A stretch of 64,000 bases of DNA, taken from Tianweitania populi. Lineage in GTDB: Bacteria > Pseudomonadota > Alphaproteobacteria > Rhizobiales > Rhizobiaceae. The stretch is taken from contig NZ_BMZQ01000001.1 in assembly GCF_014652875.1 (NCBI RefSeq), positions 62,001 to 126,000 on the forward strand, in the 5' to 3' direction. Below, one piece after another: positions 55,719-63,378 of the stretch (position 1 is its first letter; the number at the start of each line of letters is the position of its first letter). The notes under the pieces are model-generated. The model had not been told where the DNA came from and did no database searches. It was given only the letters and a program-made list of their open reading frames with translations. Both the position numbers and the translations under genes were made by a program.

Positions 55719-56042
55719 ATGATCACCTGCGTCATCACGTATGAAATCGACCCGAACCGCCGCGAGCTGTTCGAGATCTATGCCCGCAACTGGGGCCAAT
55801 GCATCCCACGCTGCGGTGCCGACCTGATCGGCTACTTCGCCCCACACGAAGGCTCGGCAACAAGGGCCTACGGCATCTATTCGATCGCGTCGCTGGCCGA
55901 ATACGAAGCCTATCGCGCGCGACTGGCTGCCGATCCCCTGGGTCGTGAGAACTACCACTTTGCGAAGCGAGAAGGCTTTATCCGCAGCGAAAACCGCCTG
56001 TTCGTGAAGCTCGCTTCCGCGCCGCACGGAGAGGGCGCATGA
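55719..56042 (+). CDS. NIPSNAP-family protein
   Basis: A 107-residue dimeric alpha/beta-barrel protein with MITCVITYEIDPNRRELFEI and LIGYFAPHEGSATRAYGIYS, typical of bacterial NIPSNAP members. Function is unproven; the fold often binds small hydrophobic ligands. It is first in a three-gene plus operon facing the ArsR regulator and overlaps the next gene by four bases. Confidence 0.85.
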   Translation: MITCVITYEIDPNRRELFEIYARNWGQCIPRCGADLIGYFAPHEGSATRAYGIYSIASLAEYEAYRARLAADPLGRENYHFAKREGFIRSENRLFVKLASAPHGEGA

Positions 56043-56383
56043 TCGCCGTGATCTTCGAAGCCGAGACCTCCGCATCCGGCAAGGCGGACTACCTGGACAT
56101 CGCCGCCCATCTCCGGCCATTGCTGGACGAGATCGACGGGTTCATCTCGATCGAGCGCTTCCAGAGCCTCACGGTGCCGAACAAGGTTCTGTCACTCTCG
56201 TTCTGGCGCGATGAGGCAGCGGTTGCGCAATGGCGCAACCTGCCGGACCATCGCAAGGCACAGGCAGCAGGCCGCGACCACGTCTTTGCAAACTATCGCC
56301 TGCGGATCGCCGATGTCCTTCGCGATTACGGCATGGCTGAACGCGAACAAGCTCCTGACGACAGCCGAGCGCTCCATTCCTGA
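56039..56383 (+). CDS. Antibiotic-biosynthesis-monooxygenase (ABM) domain protein
   Basis: A 114-residue ABM-fold protein: MIAVIFEAETSASGKADYLD, FISIERFQSL, LSFWRDEAAVAQWRNLPDHR. Relatives include quinol monooxygenases that work without cofactors and heme-degrading enzymes. Its pairing with NIPSNAP and a glutathione transferase suggests handling of an oxidised or electrophilic small molecule (inference). Confidence 0.85.
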   Translation: MIAVIFEAETSASGKADYLDIAAHLRPLLDEIDGFISIERFQSLTVPNKVLSLSFWRDEAAVAQWRNLPDHRKAQAAGRDHVFANYRLRIADVLRDYGMAEREQAPDDSRALHS

Positions 56384-56433
56384 TCTGCGGAGATCGTTGT
56401 AGATTTCGATGAGGCCAAGCACCGGAGACGAGG

Positions 56434-57078
56434 ATGACCATCACGATCACCGCTTTCGAAAGCTCTCCGGATCGAGGCCGAGGCTTGGCGCGCGACATGC
56501 GCGTGCGCTGGGCGATGGAGGAAGTCGGTTTGCCCTATGAGGTTCGCCTCGTTTCCTTCACTGAGATGAAGGAGCCCGCCTTCCTGAAGCTGCAGCCCTT
56601 CGGGCAGATCCCGACCTACGAGGAAGGCAACCTCGTTCTGTTTGAATCCGGCGCGATCGTCTGGCACATCGCGCAAACCCATGCCGGCTTGCTGCCGGAC
56701 AATGCTGAGGGGAGGGCACGAGCGGTCACTTGGATGGTCGGCGCGCTCAACACGGTGGAACCGCCAATCCTGGATCGCGAAACCGCCATACTGCTCGAGC
56801 GCGACAAACCCTGGCATACCGAGCGCTTGCCCATGCTCGATGAACGTGTGCGAAAGCGGCTGGATCAGCTTGCCCGCAGGCTCGGCGACGCGGAATGGCT
56901 GGACGGCGCCTTCAGCGCCGGCGATCTCCTGATGGTCACGGTTCTACGCAGGCTGGCGACATCGAGCCTCCTGCAGGATCACAACAACCTGCTCGCCTAT
57001 ATCGCCCGCGCCGAGGCACGCCCTGCCTATAAACGCGCCTTTGCCGATCAACTGGCGGTTTTCACCAGCCGTGCCTAG
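56434..57078 (+). CDS. Glutathione S-transferase family protein
   Basis: A 214-residue GST. The N-terminal thioredoxin-like domain includes MEEVGLPYEVRLVSF, FGQIPTYEEGNLVLFESGAI (the cis-proline and Glu-Ser glutathione-binding motif). The C-terminal helical domain includes WLDGAFSAGDLLMVTVLRRL, the N-capping motif. It probably conjugates or reduces a substrate using glutathione in the cytoplasm. It lies 50 bases after the ABM gene under the ArsR operator. Confidence 0.88.
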   Translation: MTITITAFESSPDRGRGLARDMRVRWAMEEVGLPYEVRLVSFTEMKEPAFLKLQPFGQIPTYEEGNLVLFESGAIVWHIAQTHAGLLPDNAEGRARAVTWMVGALNTVEPPILDRETAILLERDKPWHTERLPMLDERVRKRLDQLARRLGDAEWLDGAFSAGDLLMVTVLRRLATSSLLQDHNNLLAYIARAEARPAYKRAFADQLAVFTSRA

Positions 57079-57163
57079 TCGGCAACCATCGGCAGATCAC
57101 CGAACACAGAACACTTAGCCAAACGGCAAAGTTTCTCTTGCGTTCGATTCACGATCAGTATTA

Positions 57164-57181
57164 CTTAGCATTATGGCTAAG
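57164..57181. promoter_or_regulatory. Inverted repeat covering the second ArsR gene's start
   Basis: CTTAGC, ATTATG, GCTAAG: a perfect six-base inverted repeat whose spacer contains the ATG at 57173 of the small ArsR gene. A third copy of CTTAGC is at 57114-57119. This is a likely autoregulatory site. Confidence 0.55.
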
Positions 57182-57514
57182 CATGATACCGATCTCTCGT
57201 TGCTGTTCCACGCGCTCGCCGACCCGACCCGTCGATCGATGTTGACGAAGCTCGCTGAAACTCCGGTCAGCGTCACCGATCTGGCAGGCCCAACGGGACT
57301 GCGCCTTCCCACCGTGATGCGGCATCTGTCCGTGCTTGAGGAAGCCGGGCTGATCACCACAGCCAAGGATGGGCGGGTTCGCACCTGCGCCATCGTGCCG
57401 GAGGCTCTCGTTCCCGCCCGAACATGGCTCGATGAGCAACGGGCGCTTTGGGAAGCACAGCTCAATCGGTTGGATGCTTTTGTGATGCAGGCGATGAAAG
57501 GACGTGAGGAATGA
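57173..57514 (+). CDS. ArsR-family transcriptional regulator, short
   Basis: A 113-residue winged-helix protein with LFHALADPTRRSMLTKLAET, VTDLAGPTGLRLPTVMRHLS, VLEEAGLITTAKDGRVRTCA. It lacks the cysteines that sense arsenic or other metals. Its stop overlaps the start of an AHSA1/SRPBCC gene, a very common bacterial pair, in which the regulator controls its partner in response to an unknown ligand. Confidence 0.88.
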   Translation: MAKHDTDLSLLFHALADPTRRSMLTKLAETPVSVTDLAGPTGLRLPTVMRHLSVLEEAGLITTAKDGRVRTCAIVPEALVPARTWLDEQRALWEAQLNRLDAFVMQAMKGREE

Positions 57515-57975
57515 CTGACGAAAGCGAAACCACAGCGGAACGGACCATGGTGCTGCAGCGGATCATCCAGGCGCCGCGAGCGGCCGTCTGGGGTGTCTGG
57601 ATGAACCCGGAGACGCTGCCGCTTTGGTGGGGACCGGAAGGGTTTTCCTGCCGCACAAGGAAGATCGACCTGCGCAGCGGCGGCGAATGGATCTTCGACA
57701 TGATCGCGCCGGATGGCACGGTATTCCCTAACCACCACATTTACAACGACGTCCAGCCCGAAGAGCGTATCGGCTATGCGCTGCTATGGGGTGAGAACGG
57801 ACCCAAGCATGCCGATGCCCTCGTATCCCTGGAGGACGCGGGCGGTGCAACCAAGGTCACGCTGACAATGGTCTTCAGCACGGCCGCCGAATACCAGACG
57901 GCAAAAGGCTTTGGTGCCGAAGAACTCGGGCAGCAAACGCTAGCCAAACTCGAACGTTTCGTGTCTTCGCGCTGA
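57511..57975 (+). CDS. SRPBCC/AHSA1-like domain protein
   Basis: A 154-residue helix-grip protein: MVLQRIIQAPRAAVWGVWMN, LPLWWGPEGFSCRT, GGEWIFDMIAPDG, and the C-terminal helix LGQQTLAKLERFV. The fold encloses a hydrophobic pocket for lipids, polyketides or other small molecules. It is co-transcribed with the short ArsR regulator (four-base overlap). A long hairpin follows. Confidence 0.87.
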   Translation: MTDESETTAERTMVLQRIIQAPRAAVWGVWMNPETLPLWWGPEGFSCRTRKIDLRSGGEWIFDMIAPDGTVFPNHHIYNDVQPEERIGYALLWGENGPKHADALVSLEDAGGATKVTLTMVFSTAAEYQTAKGFGAEELGQQTLAKLERFVSSR

Positions 57976-57999
57976 CTTGCCGATCGGCCGCTGCATGAT

Positions 58000-58037
58000 C
58001 CGCCTGGGAGTTTGTTCCAGAACAAACTCCCAGGCGG
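58000..58037 (+). terminator. 38-base inverted repeat with 18-base perfect arms
   Basis: CCGCCTGGGAGTTTGTTC, CA, then its exact reverse complement. It lies 25 bases after the SRPBCC stop and 26 bases before the nirK FNR box. As RNA it is an extremely stable hairpin that should terminate or block transcription from the ArsR-SRPBCC unit into nirK. No T-run follows on the plus strand. Confidence 0.65.
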
Positions 58038-58062
58038 TCTCCAGGCCCACGCCCCGGCAAAT

Positions 58063-58076
58063 CTGATCTAGATCAA
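58063..58076. promoter_or_regulatory. FNR/NNR-type box upstream of nirK
   Basis: CTGATCTAGATCAA differs from the consensus TTGAT-N4-ATCAA only at the first base, and shares the whole TGATCTAGATCAAAG with the napE box. It lies 77 bases before the nirK start, a good distance for a class II activator site. It predicts joint control of nap and nirK. Confidence 0.8.
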
Positions 58077-58152
58077 AGAACCCTCCCGCAACGTCAATAA
58101 GGTCACGCCATCGCAACGAAAGACGTCGCGGACGTCTAAAAGGAGAACGACG

Positions 58153-59271
58153 ATGTTGACCAGGCGCGAAGCCCTCCGGGGCACGGGTGCCGGCGTGATG
58201 GCAGCCGCTTTGATTGCAGCGGTAGCCGCAACTCCTGCTTTGGCAGAGGCCAAGCCTGAGGCTATGGCCAACCTGGCAAGGAAGAAGGTCGACCTCGTTG
58301 CTCCGCCTTTCGTTCACGCCCATGAGCAGGTCGCGTCCGTCGGTCCGCAGGTCATCGAGTTCACGCTGACCGTCAAGGAACAACCGGTCGTCATCGATGG
58401 CGACGGCACGGTTCTGCAGGCCATGACCTATAATGGCTCGATCCCCGCGCCGATGATGGTTGTGCACCAGGGCGACTATGTCGAGCTGACGCTGGTGAAC
58501 CCTGAAACCAACGAGATGCCGCACAATATCGACTTCCACGCTGCCACCGGCGGTTTGGGCGGCGGTGCTTTGACCCGCGTCAATCCTGGCGAACAGGTCG
58601 TGCTGCGCTTCAAGGCCGATCGCACGGGCACCTTCGTGTACCACTGTGCACCGGAAGGCATGATCCCCTGGCACGTCGTGTCGGGCATGAGCGGCACGAT
58701 CATGGTTCTGCCCCGCGACGGCCTCAAGGATCATGAAGGCAAGCCGCTGACCTACGACACGGTGTTCTATGTCGGTGAAAGCGACTTCTACGTGCCGCGC
58801 GACGAAGCCGGCAACTTCAAGAAGTTCGACTCGCTCGGCGAAAGCTTCGCCGAAACGCTTGAAGTCATGCGCGGCCTCGTGCCCACCCACGTCGTGTTCA
58901 ATGGCAAGGCAGGCGCTTTGACCGGCGAGAGCGCCCTGAAGGCAAAGGTCGGCGAGAAGGTCCTGATCGTCCACTCACAGGCTAACCGGGACACCCGTCC
59001 GCATCTGATCGGCGGCCATGGCGATTATGTCTGGGAAGAAGGCAAGTTCGCCAATGAGCCTGCTCGCGATCTGGAAACCTGGTTCATCCGGGGCGGCTCG
59101 GCCGGAGCGGCGTTCTACACCTTCAAGCAGCCGGGCGTGTATGCCTATGTCAACCACAACCTGATCGAAGCAGCCGAACTCGGCGCGACGGCACACTTCG
59201 TGGTGGATGGCGACTGGAACGACGACCTGATGACCCAGGTCAGCGCGCCCGCGCCGATCGTCAACTTCTGA
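58153..59271 (+). CDS. nirK: Copper-containing nitrite reductase NirK
   Basis: A 372-residue two-domain cupredoxin that reduces nitrite to NO in the periplasm. The Tat-like signal ([20 protein letters not shown]) ends near LAEA. Type 1 copper ligands are seen in [10 protein letters not shown] (His), [17 protein letters not shown] (Cys, His, Met). Type 2 ligands are the His of EMPHNIDFH, the His of VYHC and the His of YVNHNL. All are intact. It is followed by nirV. Together with nap it gives nitrate to NO; no NO reductase gene is in the window. Confidence 0.97.
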   Translation: MLTRREALRGTGAGVMAAALIAAVAATPALAEAKPEAMANLARKKVDLVAPPFVHAHEQVASVGPQVIEFTLTVKEQPVVIDGDGTVLQAMTYNGSIPAPMMVVHQGDYVELTLVNPETNEMPHNIDFHAATGGLGGGALTRVNPGEQVVLRFKADRTGTFVYHCAPEGMIPWHVVSGMSGTIMVLPRDGLKDHEGKPLTYDTVFYVGESDFYVPRDEAGNFKKFDSLGESFAETLEVMRGLVPTHVVFNGKAGALTGESALKAKVGEKVLIVHSQANRDTRPHLIGGHGDYVWEEGKFANEPARDLETWFIRGGSAGAAFYTFKQPGVYAYVNHNLIEAAELGATAHFVVDGDWNDDLMTQVSAPAPIVNF

Positions 59272-59293
59272 CCCGTTCGGTCTGACGAACATG

Positions 59294-59321
59294 CGATGAC
59301 CCGCGCTCCAGCGGGTCATCG
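59294..59321 (+). other. Hairpin between nirK and nirV
   Basis: CGATGACCCGC, loop GCTCCA, GCGGGTCATCG: an eleven-base perfect stem 22 bases after the nirK stop and 18 bases before nirV. It has no T-run and may protect the nirK mRNA or lower nirV expression. Confidence 0.6.
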
Positions 59322-59339
59322 AACCTCATCGAGACCATC

Positions 59340-60221
59340 ATGAAACGCGCTTTCGCTCTGTGCGCCGTAGCACCGGTTGTTGCCCTCGCAGTTGCGGCCC
59401 TCGCATTGCCGGGCATCCGGGCTTCCGCCGAAGTCGATCCGCAATGGGCGGCGGAAGTCGTGGCAGTGGCGCCGGGCACCTTTGCTTACCGCCTGCCTGG
59501 CGAATATATCGCCGCCAATAAACCCACCGATGCGCCCTTGCGCCATATGGGCGTCGGGCGTGGCGTTCAGATCATGAAATATCAGGTGACGGCCGCCGAT
59601 TATGCGCGGTGTGTCACTGAGGCGCGCTGCAAGAAGGCGGATGGCAATCAGGCCGCCTCTGATCTCCCGGTCACCGGCGTCGACTTCCGCGACGCCAATG
59701 ATTATGCCGCCTGGCTCTCCGAAAAGAGCGGACAGCAATGGCGTCTGCCGAGTGACGCGGAGTGGGTCTATATGGCCGCCGAGCGCGTGCGCGACGATTC
59801 CCTCAAGCTGAACGGCGACGATGCCAATCCGGCTACGCGCTGGCTTGCGCGCTACCGCAAGGAGTCCGAGAACGCGGCACCTGATCCTCAGCCCAAGCCG
59901 CGCGGCAGCTTTGGCACAAACAGCAAGGGCGTTGCGGATATTGGCGGCAATGTCTGGGACTGGACCTCGACCTGCTACAACCGCTCAACCCTCGACGCCG
60001 GGGGCAGCGTAAAACAGAGCGTCGAAAACTGCGGCGTCCGCGTCGCCGGCGGCAAGCACCGCGCTTACATGTCCTTCTTCATCCGCGACGGCAAGAGCGG
60101 CGGCTGCGCGGCCGGCATGGCGCCGCACAATCTGGGCATCAGGCTGGTTCAGGAGCAGCCATCCTACCTGTCGAAGCTGAAGGCGTTGGTGGGCTGGAAG
60201 GCCGGCGCTCCCAGCGTCTGA
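59340..60221 (+). CDS. nirV: NirV, formylglycine-generating-enzyme-like protein
   Basis: A 293-residue exported protein of the FGE-sulfatase family commonly found next to nirK. A signal peptide (MKRAFALCAVAPVVALAVAA) is followed by LRHMGVGRGVQIMKYQVTAA, GQQWRLPSDAEWVYMAAERV, and GGNVWDWTSTCYNRS. It keeps the fold but its exact role in nitrite reductase maturation or NO metabolism is not established. It ends with KLKALVGWKAGAPSV. Confidence 0.88.
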   Translation: MKRAFALCAVAPVVALAVAALALPGIRASAEVDPQWAAEVVAVAPGTFAYRLPGEYIAANKPTDAPLRHMGVGRGVQIMKYQVTAADYARCVTEARCKKADGNQAASDLPVTGVDFRDANDYAAWLSEKSGQQWRLPSDAEWVYMAAERVRDDSLKLNGDDANPATRWLARYRKESENAAPDPQPKPRGSFGTNSKGVADIGGNVWDWTSTCYNRSTLDAGGSVKQSVENCGVRVAGGKHRAYMSFFIRDGKSGGCAAGMAPHNLGIRLVQEQPSYLSKLKALVGWKAGAPSV

Positions 60222-60243
60222 CGAGTGCCGGCGATCACAACCC

Positions 60244-60486
60244 TTAGCGCCAGCCAACCGTGCCATCGTCCCGGTTGCATCCGTAGGGTGGAACAGCGTT
60301 CGGGAAGTTCGCCTTGAGCCGTCCGCAGGCCCAATCGTTGAGCGGGCGGGGCGCGCGCGAGTTCAACTCGATTCCGACCTCATCATAGGGGCTCTCGGTG
60401 TTCGTGGCATAGGCGTAGAACCGCCAGCCCAGCGTTGCCGTTATGGCGATAACAATGGCGATCAGGATCGGCAAAATGCTTTTCAA
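60244..60486 (-). CDS. Small membrane-anchored hypothetical protein, 80 residues
   Basis: An N-terminal signal anchor (ILPILIAIVIAITATLGWRF) is followed by about 50 periplasmic residues with two cysteines (DWACGRLKANFP and PPYGCNRDDG) likely to form a disulfide, ending in GTVGWR. I do not recognise a named family. It is convergent with nirV (22 bases apart), 54 bases beyond the monooxygenase gene on the same strand. Confidence 0.65.
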   Translation of the reverse strand: MKSILPILIAIVIAITATLGWRFYAYATNTESPYDEVGIELNSRAPRPLNDWACGRLKANFPNAVPPYGCNRDDGTVGWR

Positions 60487-60540
60487 GGCGACCTCTAGGG
60501 CTGGATTGGCTCTGAACGCGTTCTGTATCGCGGAGCCGCT

Positions 60541-61761
60541 TTAGGCAAGCTGGGAGTTGGTGGTTGAGCCGGGCGCCTTCGGGTAAGGCGATAGATCCGG
60601 CGCTGTCGGTTCGCGCGAGAACAGCTTGCCTGCCCCCTTGCGCAGAGCGGGCTGGCTGGCGATCTTCAAGGCCGTGTGCAGAAGACCAATGCCCAAACGG
60701 CTTTGCGGGTTCATCAGCCGCGGACCGATCTTGGGTACGCCTTGTCCTTCCTCCACCATCGGACGCATGGCTTTCTCGTAGTTGGAAAAGGCCAAGGGAA
60801 AATCGTTCTGGCCGGCAAGTTCACCGGCAAGAACATAGGCGCCCGTCACCGCCAGCGTGGCACCGACGCCAGCAAGCGGCGTGGCGCACCAGGCCGCATC
60901 ACCCGTCAGCACGACGCGGCCTTTCGACCAACTGGGCATGCGAACCTGACGCAGGACGTCGAAGTAGAAGTCGTCGCTGTTGTTCATGCCGTCCAGCACG
61001 CGTTGGGCCTGCCAGCCGGCATCGCTGAACGTCTCCTGGAGAAAGGCTTTCTGCTGCGCGACGTCCCAGTCCTGTTCAACTTCCGGCGGCTTCTGGATCG
61101 ACAACATCGCACGCGTCGTACCGTGCGTGTCGGGGCGCAGCGAGATGCTCCGGCCGTTGGTGGCATTGTACCAGCGCCACATCCGGTCGTCGTCTGCTTC
61201 GCGCGGGATCGTAAAGTAGGCGATGGTCAGATCCATCCAGCGGGGATCGTTCTCGCCGGGAAACACCAGCTCCCGTGTTGCCGATCCCACGCCTTCGGCA
61301 ACGATCACGGCATCGAAGGACGCCGAACGGCCGCTGGCAAAGGTCACGTGCGCTGCGTCTTCGCCCGGTTCCATGGCTTCGATCCTGTCATCGAAGCGAT
61401 AGTCGGCAACCTCGCGTGTAGGCTCATATAGGAGACGTGCCAGATCACCGCGCAAGATCTCCATTTCCGCCGTTGGACCATCACCATCCATCTCGTCGGT
61501 GACGAACTCCGCGGCGACCTCTCCGTCGCTGTTCACCCACGCTGTGCCGGCTTCTCCCGTTCCATGATCGAGTGCGGTCTGCTCCAGACCCATGCGGCGC
61601 AACACTTCGCGCCCGACGCCCCGAATGTCGATGTTCTGACCGCCGTCCCGAAATTCGGGCGTGCGTTCAACCACCGTGACGTCGAAGCCTGAGTGGCCAA
61701 GCCAAAAGGCAGCAGTGTTGCCGGCGACGCTGGCGCCGGTGATCAAGATGCGACGGGGCAC
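60541..61761 (-). CDS. FAD-dependent monooxygenase (PHBH/TetX-like)
   Basis: A 406-residue class A flavoprotein monooxygenase. The N-terminal FAD site is ILITGASVAGNTAAFWLGHS, with GQNIDIRGVGREVLRRMG after it. The second motif is FDAVIVAEGVGS, and the GD motif is RVVLTGDAAWCATPLAGVGA. Such enzymes hydroxylate aromatic or polyketide substrates using NAD(P)H and oxygen. The first Gly-x-Gly reads G-A-S, a tolerated change in this group. The substrate is unknown. Confidence 0.85.
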   Translation of the reverse strand: MPRRILITGASVAGNTAAFWLGHSGFDVTVVERTPEFRDGGQNIDIRGVGREVLRRMGLEQTALDHGTGEAGTAWVNSDGEVAAEFVTDEMDGDGPTAEMEILRGDLARLLYEPTREVADYRFDDRIEAMEPGEDAAHVTFASGRSASFDAVIVAEGVGSATRELVFPGENDPRWMDLTIAYFTIPREADDDRMWRWYNATNGRSISLRPDTHGTTRAMLSIQKPPEVEQDWDVAQQKAFLQETFSDAGWQAQRVLDGMNNSDDFYFDVLRQVRMPSWSKGRVVLTGDAAWCATPLAGVGATLAVTGAYVLAGELAGQNDFPLAFSNYEKAMRPMVEEGQGVPKIGPRLMNPQSRLGIGLLHTALKIASQPALRKGAGKLFSREPTAPDLSPYPKAPGSTTNSQLA

Positions 61762-61940
61762 GGAGCCTCCGGGTCAACCCGTTCGTCAGATGATTCCATC
61801 GGGTCAGATTGGAGCATCGCCGGACAGGGTGCCAGTCCGGGCGAGGGGATGGGAGGGGCATCTTGCGGGAGAGTCAAGCATTGCACGCGGCGAAAGGTGC
61901 GTTGGCTGCTCTTGCTCAATGCTGCGCTTGCCGCTAGGAA

Positions 61941-62116
61941 AGCCTGGTGTCGGTTCGCGAAAGCGACGAACAGGGAATTCGAAGCGGGCTCATAGCCCGT
62001 TAAACGAAACTGCCCCCGCAACTGTAGGCGGCGAGCATGTCCGGAAAGCCACTGAGCCGAAAGGCTTGGGAAGGCCGGATCATGCGGCGACCCGCCAGTC
62101 AGGAGACCTGCCGGCA
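61941..62116 (+). ncRNA. Cobalamin (AdoCbl) riboswitch
   Basis: The region has the conserved blocks in order: GGTGTCGG with AGGGAATTC, the paired CGGGCTCATAGCCCG, CCCGCAACTGTAGGCG, GAAAGCCACTG (B12 box), GGGAAGGCC, and the closing CGACCCGCCAGTCAGGAGACC followed by TGCC, split here only for length. It lies upstream of a 41-codon frame and a chelate-type binding-protein gene, so cobalamin should reduce expression of that uptake system. Confidence 0.93.
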
Positions 62117-62161
62117 CACGGAAACGAAACAAGCCGGACGGGGTGTCCGGGGAGGTTGTCG

Positions 62162-62287
62162 ATGACGTTTGCCCTGCTGATAAAGCAGCTGCCGTGGATC
62201 CGTGCGCATGCCGGATGCCCTCATTGCCGTCCTGACCTGGAGTCTTCGCGCTGGCACCTGGCCTCAACGGAGATCCGCCCGTCATGA
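62162..62287 (+). CDS. Small ORF after the riboswitch, 41 residues
   Basis: The frame has a good ribosome site (GGGGAGG, six bases before ATG) and its TGA overlaps the ATG of the binding-protein gene (ATGATGA at 62284-62290). The product begins MTFALLIKQLPWIRAHAG and has a C-P-H-C motif in GCPHCRPD, then ESSRWHLAST. It could be a leader peptide coupling translation to the next gene, or a small metal-binding protein. I know of no family for it. Confidence 0.45.
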   Translation: MTFALLIKQLPWIRAHAGCPHCRPDLESSRWHLASTEIRPS

Positions 62288-63306
62288 TGATCAATCGCTC
62301 CCTGCTCGTGGCCGCCGGCCTCGGGCTTTCCACTTTTGCCGCGCAGGCTGAAGCCACCAAATATCCGCTGACGCTGGAGAATTGCGGCCAGACCGTCACC
62401 TTCGATCACGCGCCGGACAGCGCCGTCACCGTGGGTCAGGCGGCAACCGAGGTGCTGTATTCGCTGGGTCTCGGCGAAAAGGTGAAGGGCACATCGGTCT
62501 GGTTCACCGATGTTTTGCCGGAATACAAGGCGCTCAATGCCAAGGTCGAACGCTTGGCAGACAATGATCCAAGCTTCGAAAGCGTCGTCAACAAGCGGCC
62601 CGGTCTTGTTGCAATCCAGTTCGAATGGCATGTCGGCCCGCAGGGCATCGTCGCCACGCGCGAGCAGTTCCATGATGTGAAGATCCCGACCTATGTCATG
62701 CCCGCCGATTGTGTGGCCAAGGACAATTCGGTCGGCATCGATGGAACCCGCACGCAGCTGTTTTCCACCGACAGCATCCACAAGGGTGTGCGCGAACTGG
62801 CCGAAATCTTCGACGTGCAGGACAAGGGCGCGGCTCTCGTCGCCGATCTGAAGGCGCGGGAAGAGAAAGCGATCGAGCGCGCTAAGGCTGTTGCACGCGA
62901 CGATGTTTCCGCCGTGTTCTGGTTCTCCAGCGCAGAGATGAACATCGACCCATACGTCGCCGGCCGCAAGGGCGGGCCGGCCTACATGATGGAGAAGACG
63001 GGCATCCGCAACATCGTGGAGTCCGACGAGGAATGGCCGGTGGTTGGCTGGGAAACCATTGCCAAGGCAAACCCGACCTTCATCGTCGTCGCTCGGATGG
63101 ATCGTCGCCGCTTCCCGGCCGATGACGTCGAGAAGAAGCTCGAGTTCCTCAAGAATGATCCCGTTGCCAGCCAGATGGAAGCCGTCAAGGCCGGACGCAT
63201 CGTGGTCATGGACGGGCATGCGATGGATGCCACGATCCGTACGATCAACGGTATCGAGGTCCTGGCGGACGCTCTGGAAAAGGCCGATCTCACGAAGAAG
63301 AACTGA
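62284..63306 (+). CDS. ABC transporter substrate-binding protein, chelate type (BtuF/FepB fold)
   Basis: A 340-residue periplasmic protein of the helical-backbone (TroA/BtuF) class. The signal peptide (SLLVAAGLGLSTFAAQAEA) precedes KYPLTLENCGQTVTFDHAPD, the usual start of cobalamin and siderophore binders, followed by EKVKGTSVWFTDVLPEYKAL and FEWHVGPQGIVATREQF. The riboswitch 168 bases upstream points to a corrinoid or its cobalt precursor as ligand. Permease and ATPase genes are presumably beyond the window end. Confidence 0.88.
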   Translation: MMINRSLLVAAGLGLSTFAAQAEATKYPLTLENCGQTVTFDHAPDSAVTVGQAATEVLYSLGLGEKVKGTSVWFTDVLPEYKALNAKVERLADNDPSFESVVNKRPGLVAIQFEWHVGPQGIVATREQFHDVKIPTYVMPADCVAKDNSVGIDGTRTQLFSTDSIHKGVRELAEIFDVQDKGAALVADLKAREEKAIERAKAVARDDVSAVFWFSSAEMNIDPYVAGRKGGPAYMMEKTGIRNIVESDEEWPVVGWETIAKANPTFIVVARMDRRRFPADDVEKKLEFLKNDPVASQMEAVKAGRIVVMDGHAMDATIRTINGIEVLADALEKADLTKKN

Positions 63307-63349
63307 AAGCTGGCTGTCAGGCTTGCCCAAAGCGGCAAAGACAGAGTAG

Positions 63350-63367
63350 GTGATGTTATCACATTAC
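63350..63367. promoter_or_regulatory. Zur-like palindrome upstream of the second binding protein
   Basis: GTGATGTTATCACATTAC matches its own reverse complement at 14 of 18 positions and resembles the alphaproteobacterial Zur consensus, a GT-x-ATGTTATAACAT-x-AC type palindrome. It lies 12 bases before ATG 63379, just in front of the AGGAG ribosome site. It suggests zinc-dependent repression of the second paralogue, separate from the B12 control of the first. Confidence 0.55.
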
Positions 63368-63378
63368 GTGAGGAGACC

